From Siphonodentalium dalli (taxonomy: Eukaryota; Mollusca; Scaphopoda; Gadilida; Siphonodentaliidae), in the NCBI GenBank assembly GCA_032622095.1, contig CP136068.1, forward strand, positions 6,551,314-6,615,313: 64,000 nt of DNA, given 5' to 3'. The notes below the pieces were generated by a model. It saw nothing but the letters and a program-made list of their open reading frames with translations, did no database searches and was not told where the DNA came from. Shown piece by piece: positions 56,934-64,000 of this stretch; positions within the stretch are counted from its first letter, which is position 1; each line of letters starts with the position of its first letter. The translations under genes and the position numbers were made by a program.

Positions 56934-56935
56934 TA

Positions 56936-57477
56936 GGTGTGGTGGCTGAATAGTAAAATCACCTTCAGTAAGTGAAAACTGAAATAGGTGCATAATATGT
57001 CTTTAACACTTTCTTTACTAAATAGTCATTGCCGAGTATCTCCCTTATGAAATGTTCTGATAATAAGTTAAACAATAGGCCATTTATTGGACTTATTATC
57101 AAAACATTTCCCACCAATGAAAAGGAATTCTTCTGCAGTTGTATTATCCACTCGTGTATCTGTCGTCTGCCCATTTTTCATGAATATCCCTCCAAATGAA
57201 TAATAGACTTATTCCAATGTATACCTTTATAGCTGCATTCAGTAAAGTAAAGGTTAATATATACTTTTCAGGTCCAAGGAATTCCTGTGCAGCACTGGAC
57301 GTCGTGCATTCATATTGACAAGATGGAAACAACCTTCATTACTATTTCACTGAGCCAGGATATAATACTGCTTTTGGAACAGCTCAGATACCAGTTCGAC
57401 TTGTAATCAACGGAACAGGTTTGTTAACTCATTCAATGCCTGGCTGCCCCCTTATGCGATGTCTTGACGTTATTTCA
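56936..57477. other. No gene recognised; small inverted repeat
   Basis: AAATGTTCTGATAATAAGT (57050-57068) and its near-complement ACTTATTATCAAAACATTT (57091-57109) could form a 19-bp stem. Short frames have no domain. Confidence 0.5.
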
Positions 57478-57610
57478 GAAATGAATGTAGTGGGTGTGTG
57501 TTATTGGGGGATACTGCGCTGTGGTTGTTAAGGTATATTGTGAATGTGTTCCCCCTATGAACACAGCGACATATCCCACAATAACACACCCACCCACTAC
57601 ATTCATTTCT
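57478..57610. repeat. 133-bp long hairpin
   Basis: AGAAATGAATGTAGTGGGTG at the left and its complement at the right begin two arms of about 48-50 bp (also GTGTTATTG, GGGATA, CGCTGTG) with few mismatches, around a 30-base centre. Possibly a small MITE; no target duplication seen. Confidence 0.88.
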
Positions 57611-57999
57611 TATATTTATATAGTTTTTTGATGATTTATTCCCATAAAAAGGTGAGTGTATTCTTATTAATTTTCACAAAATCTGCCGAGATTTTGTGTA
57701 CTAGCCCACGCAATGCATTAAGTCAGCCCAACATAAGATTTTCAAGCACTTTGCGACAATAATGTGATTGATACAAATAGCTGGCTTCAGATGCAAATTG
57801 GCTTAACTTCGAAAAGCATGCCTCATTATTCTGCTGACCACTTTTAGGGATTAGGTCAGATTAGGTAGCCAATTTGTGACGTCATGTTCGTGTTACATTC
57901 TTTGTGTTATTGGGAAAGTGTGTGATCCAATTGACAGTTGACAATCACCAAACAGGATTTAGTGTAACACAGACAGGCTATGTAAATATATTTAATTAT
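57611..57999. other. No gene recognised
   Basis: Intermediate GC sequence. The 72-codon frame at 57544-57762 starts inside the hairpin and has no domain. Confidence 0.45.
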
Positions 58000-58925
58000 T
58001 AGCTCAACTTTACTTTGTAAAGTTTGAGCTATTGCCATGGCTTGGTATCCGTCGTGCGTGTGTGTGTGGGCGTGATTCGTCAACAATTTCCTTTAGCACG
58101 GGCTACAGTTCGTACCTTTGGTCCGATTATTATGAAATTTGTCATGGATGTTGACATGTAGATGGGAACGAGTCATTTTGGGGTCATTCGGAAAAAAACA
58201 TGGCCACCAGCGGCCATCTTGTATTTTAAAATTCAATCCATTAGCACGGGCTACAGGCCGTACTGTTCATCTTATTGTCATGAAATTTGTCATGGATGTT
58301 AATATTGACATGTAGATGGGAAAGAGTAATTTTGGGGTCATTTGGCCAAAAAACATGACCGCCGGCAGCCATCTTAGATTTTACTCTTTGCATGACTAAA
58401 TCCTTTGACACAGGCTTCAGGTCGTACCTTTGGTCGGATCATCATAAAATTTGTCTTGGATTTTAACAATGACACGTAGATGGGAACGAGTCATTTTTGG
58501 GTCATTCGGCCAAAAAATATGACCACCAGCAGCCATCTTGGATTTTACTCTTTGTATGACTAAATCCTTTAGCACGGGTTACAGGTCGTACCTTTAGTCT
58601 GATCATCATGAAATTGGAATGTAGATAGGAACGAGTCATTTTGGGGTCATTAGGACAAAAAACATGGCCACCAGTGCAGGGCCATCTTTGATTTCAAAAT
58701 TTAATCCATTAGCACGGGCCACAGGTCATACTCTTTGCCTGATCATCATGAAATTTGTCATGGATGTTAATTTTGACATGTAGATGGGAACGAGTAATTT
58801 TAGGGTCATTCGGCCAAAAAACATGGCCGCCAGCAGCTATCTTGGATTTTACTCTTTGCATGACTAAATCCTTTAGCACGGGCTACAGGTCGTACCTTTA
58901 TTCTGATCATCATAAAATTTGTTCA
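58000..58925. mobile_element. P-family element P5, 3' truncated
   Basis: Intact 5' end TAGCTCAACTTTACTTTGTA with its palindromic hairpin (58001-58030), GCCATGGCTTGG, then about five monomers stopping at CATCATAAAATTTG. No 3' stem-loop. Confidence 0.85.
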
Positions 58926-59285
58926 TTACGTGTACATCTGCTTTAAACTGCATACCTTGGATTATAGAAGAAAGTCGGGGTCCCAACCTCACTAAATTAA
59001 TTAAGCCAATATAGCCAGCAAATTACCCATATATCACGTTTTGACATGACTCTTGTAAAAGTAGACATTTGTAAGACTTGCTACATCAGTCGTTTGATGT
59101 TATAAACTTGTTTAAATTGAATTAAATTAAATTAAATAAAAAAAATTTAAATCATCTAAAATCTATAAATCACATGCATGTTAATTGAATTTCCTCATCG
59201 TGTGGTCATATGTTCTGTTTATGAGGTAATCTAACTACCATACACATTGAGATATTCATTATAAATAGAGAGGTTAATATAATAT
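58926..59285. other. No gene recognised
   Basis: AT-rich. A lone GTCGGGGTCCCAACCTCACT near 58975 matches the Z monomer downstream. Confidence 0.5.
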
Positions 59286-62200
59286 CGCCACATATCAACA
59301 GGTAAATATACAATTTTCTGAGATGATGTGAGGCACCTGAGTGAATTTTTAAGTTTGTAAGTTTGCATTATGCTGACAACTTTCCTTTACAATATATCAA
59401 GATTAAAGCATGACAAATAAACAGCATTCGTTTAAATGCATTGCGGGGTATGGATAAAGAGCGTTTGTCCATTTCATGTACAAGGACTTTAATAGAATAT
59501 AGCCATCGCACAGGGGAACATTCCCTCTGTATAACTAGATATTTCCCGAGCCCCCCCCCCCTTCTGGAGAAGTTGCCGAGATATTAAGAAACAAAAGACG
59601 GGGTCCCAACCTCACTAAATTTACAGAGTGCATATGCTATAGATAATATTCGATGAATCTGCCGAATTTATCACTTGAAACGCTGGAATATTTCCACGCT
59701 GTGGGCAGAAGCTGGGCATTAATTTGATGCCACCGGAAAGAGGAGCATTCCCTCTGTGTAACTAGATATTTCCCGAACCCCTCCCTTCTGGATAAGTTGC
59801 CGACATATTAAGAAACAAAAGTTTGGGTCCCAACCTCACTAAATTTACTGAGTGCATATATGTTACAGAATATGTTTGTTGAATCTGCCAAATTTATTAC
59901 TTGAAACGCTGAGATATTTCCACTCTGTGGTAAGAACCTGGGAGTTAATTTTGATGTCATCGGAAAGAGGAACATTCCCTCTGTATAACTAGATATCACC
60001 CGAGTCCCTCCCTTCTGGATAAGTTGCCAAAATATTGAGAAACAAAAGTCGGGGTCCCAACCTCACTAAATTTAACATCAGAAATAACTCCGGTGCCCAA
60101 CCTCACCTCGCAAAATGGTATATTTATCTATTAAATTCTTGATATGTTTGTAAAGAAACGCTAACAAAATTAAGAAACAATTTCTTTACAATGATAGTCA
60201 GAAATCACTCAGGTATAACCTTTCACCTCTGTGGCAGACAGCGGCAATTAACATTGTTGGTATGAGTGATTCCCAATACACTCCCGAATACACTGTGTAT
60301 AAGGGATTATGGGCGCGGTATGGATGTTTATTGATAGTGTACTGATAGTCTAGACTGACAGGGGTCATATATGGTCACATATAGCTAATGACCGCAACAT
60401 GCATGCATTGTTTATTTGTAGTTTATTGCAACTGAAGTCAATGATACATTGTTGGTTATACGACACTTATTGTTGTATATTACATGTATATCCAATATAT
60501 ATGCTATTTAAAAGCTGTTAACCGTTTGCAAACTGCAATCATCATATCAGTCTAACTAAGCGTAACCGGGAATTAATTTATCACTTGAGACGCTGGGATA
60601 TTTCCACGCTGTGGGAAGAAACTGGGAGTTAATTTTGATGTCATCGGAAAGGGGAACATTCCCTCTGTATAACTAGATATTTCCGAGCCCCTCCCTAATG
60701 GGTAAGTTGTCGAGATATTAAGAAACAAAAGTCGGGGTCCCAACCTCAATAAATTTACTGAGTGCATCTGTTACAGAATATGTTTGTTGAATCTGCCGAA
60801 TTTATTACTTGAAACACTGAGATATTTCCACGCTGTGGTAAGAACCTGGGAATTAATTTTGATGCTATCGGAAAGGGGAACATTCCCTCTGTATAACTAG
60901 ATAATTCCCGAGCCACTCCCTTCTGGATAAGTTGCCGACATATTAAGAAACAAAAGTTGGGCCCCCAACCTAACTAAATTTACAGAGTGCATCTGTTACA
61001 GAATATGTTTGTTGAATCTGCCGAATTTATTACTTGAAACGCTGAGATATTTCCACGCCGTGGGAAGAACCTGGGAGTTAATTTTGATGTAATCGAAAAG
61101 AGGAACATTCCCTCTGTGTAACTAGATATTTCCTGAGCCCTCCATTCTGGATAAGTTGCCGAGATATTGAGAAACAAAAGTCGAGGTCCCAACCTCACTA
61201 AATTTACTGAGTGCATCTGTTACAGAATATGTATGTTGAATCTGCCGAATTTATTACTTGAAACGCTGAGATATTTCCACGCTGTGGTAAGAACCTGGGA
61301 ATTCATTTTGATGCCATCGGAAAGGGGAACATTCCCTCTGTGTAACTAGATATCTCCCGACCCCCTTCCTTCTGGATAAGTTGCCGAGATATTAAGAAAC
61401 AAAAGTCGGGGTCACAACCTCACTAAATTTACAGAGTGCATCTGTTATAGTTAATATCCGATGAATCTGCCGAATTTATCACTTGAAACGCTGAGATATT
61501 TCCATGCTGTGGGCAGAACCTGGGAATTAATTTTGATTCCACCGGAAAGGGGAACATTCCCTCTGTATAACTAGATATTTTCCGAGCCCCTCCCTTCTGG
61601 ATAAGTTGCTGACATATTAAGAAACAAAAGTTGGGGTCACAACCTCACTAAATTTACAGAGTGCATCTGTTACAGAATATTTTTGTCGAATCTGCCGAAT
61701 TTATTACTTGAAACGCTGAGATATTTCCACATTGTGGGCAGAATCTGGGAATTAATTTTGATGTCATCGGAAAGGGGAACTTTCCCTCTGTGTAACTAGA
61801 TATTTCCCGAGCCCCTCCCTTCTGGATAAGTTGCCGATATATTGAGAAACAAAAGTCGGGGTCCCAACCTCACTAAATTACAGAGTGCATCTGTTATAGA
61901 TAATATCTGATGAATCTGCAGAATTTATCACTTGAAACCCTGGGATATTTCCACGCCGTGGGAAGAACCTGGGAGTTAATTTTGATGTCATCGAAAAGAA
62001 GAACATTCCCTCTGTGTAACTAGATATTTCCCGAGCCCCTCCCTTCTGGATAAGTTGCCAAGATATTAAGAAACAAAAGTCGAGGTCCCAACCTCACTAA
62101 ATTGCAGAGTGCATCTGTTATAGATAATATCTGATGAATCTGTCGAATTTATCACTTGAAACGCTGGGATATTTACACGCTGTGGGATGAACATGGGAGT

Positions 62201-63523
62201 TAATTTTTATGTCATCGGAAAGGGGAACATTCCCTCTGTATAACTAGATATTTCCCGAGCCCCTCCCTAATGGATAAGTTGTCGAGATATTAAGAAACAA
62301 AAGTCGTGGGTCCCAACCTCACTAAATTTACTGAGTGTATCTGTTACAGAATATGTTTGTTGAATCTGCCGAATTTATTACTTGAAACGCTGAGATATTT
62401 CCACGCTGTGGTAAGAACCTGGGAATTCATTTTGATGCCATCGGAAAGGGGAACATTCCCTCTGTGTAACTAGATATCTCCCGAGCCCCTTCCTTCTGGA
62501 TAAGTTGCCGAGATATTAAGAAACAAAAGTCGGGGTCCCAACCTCACTAAATTTACAGAGTGCATCTGTTATAGTTAATATCCGATGAATCTGCCGAATT
62601 TATCACTTGAAACGCTGGGATATTTCCACGCCGTGGGAAGAACCTGGGAGTTAATTTTGATGTCATCGAAAAGGGGAACATTCCCTCTGTATAACTAGAT
62701 ATTTCCCGAGCCCCTTCCTTCTGGATAAGTTGCCGACATATTAAGAAACAAAAGTTGGGGTCACAACCTCACTAAATTTACAGAGTGCATCTGTTACAGA
62801 ATATGTTTGTTGAATCTGCCGAATTTATTACTTGAAACGCTGAGATATTTCCACGTTGTGGGAAGAATCTGGGAATTAATTTTGATGTCATCGGAAAGGG
62901 GAACATTCCCTCTGTGTAACTAGATATTTCCCGAGCCCCTCCCTTCTGGATAAGTTGCCGATATATTGAGAAACAAAAGTCGGGGTCCCAACCTCACTAA
63001 ATTACAGAGTGCATCTGTTATAGATAATATCCGATGAATCTGCATAATTTATCACTTGAAACGCTGGGATATTTCCACGCCGTGGGAAGAACCTGGGAGT
63101 TAATTTTGATGTCATCGAAAAGGGGAACATTCCCTCTGTGTAACTAGATATTTCCCGAGCCCCTCCCTTATGGATAAGTTGCCGATATATTGAGAAACAA
63201 AAGTCGGGTCCCAACCTCACTAAATTACAGAGTTCCCCTTTCCGATGGTATCAAAATTAATTCCCAGCTTCTGTCCACAGCGTGGAAATATTCCAGGGTT
63301 TCAAGTGATAAATTCGGCAGATTCATCGAATATTATTTATTGCATATGCACTCTGTAAATTTAGTGAGATTGGGACCCTGTCTTTTGTTTCTTAATATCT
63401 CGGCAACTTCTCCAGAAGGGTGAGCTCGGGAAATATCTAGTTACACAGAGGGAATGTTCCCCTTTCACTCAGGTGCCTTACATCATCTCGGAAAATTGTA
63501 TATTTACCTGTTGATATGTGGCG
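59286..63523. mobile_element. Z element, inverted ends and 225-bp array
   Basis: Ends 59286-59343 and 63466-63523 are inverted copies (CGCCACATATCAACAGGTAA, CACCTGAGTG). Between them lie about fourteen plus-oriented 225-bp monomers (ACTTGAAACGCTGAGATATT, GGAACATTCCCTCTGTGTAA, TCCCAACCTCACTAAATTTA; landmarks at 59674, 59900, 60584, 60808, 61033, 61257, 61482 and onward every ~225) and one inverted monomer (63228-63465). Two monomer variants, GTTACAGAATATGTTTGTTG and GTTATAGATAATATCCGATG, are interspersed. No transposase. 225 is divisible by three, which explains the recurring short frames. Confidence 0.85.
60108..60564. repeat. 457-bp block inside the Z array (partner 63487-63929)
   Basis: Direct repeat of the sequence that straddles the right end of Z: AACCTTTCACCTCTGTGGCA, CAATACACTCCCGAATACAC, GTTAACCGTTTGCAAACTGC, ending AAGCGTA. 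It separates two monomers from the rest of the array. Confidence 0.9.
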
Positions 63524-63929
63524 AAGAAACGCTATAAAAATTAATTAACAATTTCTTTACAATGATAGTTAGAAATCACTCGGGTTTAACCTTTCACCTC
63601 TGTGGCAGACAGCGGCAATTAACATTGCTGGTATGTGTGATTCCCAATACACTCCCGAATACACTGTGTATTAGGGGATTATGGGTGGATGTTTATTGAT
63701 AGTGTATTGATAGTCTAGACTGACAGGGGTCATATATGGCCGCATGTAGCTAATGACTGCAACATGCATGCATTGTTTATTTGTAGTTTATCGCAACTGA
63801 AATCTATGATACATTGTTGGTTATACAACAATTATTGTTGTATATTAAATGTATAGCCAATATATATGCTATTTAAAAGCTGTTAACCGTTTGCAAACTG
63901 CAATCATCATATCAGTCTAACTAAGCGTA
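63487..63929. repeat. 443-bp block at and beyond the right end of Z
   Basis: Second copy of 60108-60564, same orientation, about 3.38 kb away. Its first 37 bp are Z's right terminal repeat and the rest is outside Z, so the internal copy shows that a Z end with flank was duplicated into the array. Confidence 0.9.
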
Positions 63930-64000
63930 TTGTCGGGGTTAAGCCATGCTAGTCTTGAAACAATTTTCCTGGCGTGCACCTGAATATTCAGTGTATACGT

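Noticed and set aside
60108-63929. LTR pair flanking the Z array
   Set aside because: The blocks lack TG...CA ends, primer-binding site and polypurine tract, and no retroviral coding lies between them.

Overview
This window is eukaryotic, intron-era genomic DNA from what looks like a marine invertebrate. The evidence is a tyrosine-recombinase retrotransposon, Helitrons with hairpin-CTAG ends, pearl/HINE-like elements with tandem-repeat cores of the kind described in bivalves and other invertebrates, abundant (TA)n, and no operon-like coding. I cannot name the phylum with confidence. No host protein gene, tRNA or rRNA could be supported. The only convincing coding sequence belongs to one mobile element; almost everything else that can be interpreted is a mobile element, a satellite array, or a remnant nested in one.

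Region by region. 0-2.9 kb: minisatellite, four 77-bp tandem repeats and a long-arm inverted-repeat MITE. 2.94-8.26 kb: a Ngaro/PAT-like retrotransposon with split direct repeats (A1 ... B1-A2 ... B2), a frameshifted gag with a CCHC knuckle, an RT-RNase H pol cut by one stop codon, and an apparently intact tyrosine recombinase. It appears to sit inside an older Helitron-like repeat. 9.6-14.1 kb: six non-autonomous Helitrons, three of whose junctions are exact CTAG|TC head-to-tail joins, in two blocks meeting tail to tail at a (TA)12. 14.1-15.0 kb: a 180-bp satellite. 17-18.6 kb: duplicated AT-rich repeats. 19.2-20.8 kb and 24.0-27.9 kb: two foldback elements whose arms are themselves tandem arrays; the second alternates poly(G) and poly(C) runs. 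28.9-32.2 kb: a long perfect-type hairpin and MITEs with clean target duplications (hAT 8 bp, TTAA).

From 29.4 to 58.9 kb one family (here called P) dominates. It has a short 5' terminal repeat with hairpin, a core of about 163-bp monomers, and a 3' sub-terminal inverted repeat followed by a stem-loop. Two unrelated families (Q, R) share that architecture, and R lies in Q, which lies in P. Inside this P copy, P monomers in both orientations plus a 299-bp palindromic-ended insert (K) have been amplified into a 1.7-kb higher-order repeat (45.4-54.5 kb). Between P copies lies a ~360-bp tandem array (S, 35.3-39.5 kb). 59.3-63.5 kb is another inverted-ended element (Z) with a 225-bp monomer array.

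How things work together: the retrotransposon's Gag packages RNA, RT/RNase H copies it and the recombinase integrates a circular DNA copy. Every other element here lacks its own enzyme and would depend on a Helitron/Helentron, hAT, mariner or TTAA-type transposase elsewhere. The letters P, Q, R, S, T, U, V, W, X, Y, Z, K, J and C1-C7 are my own labels.
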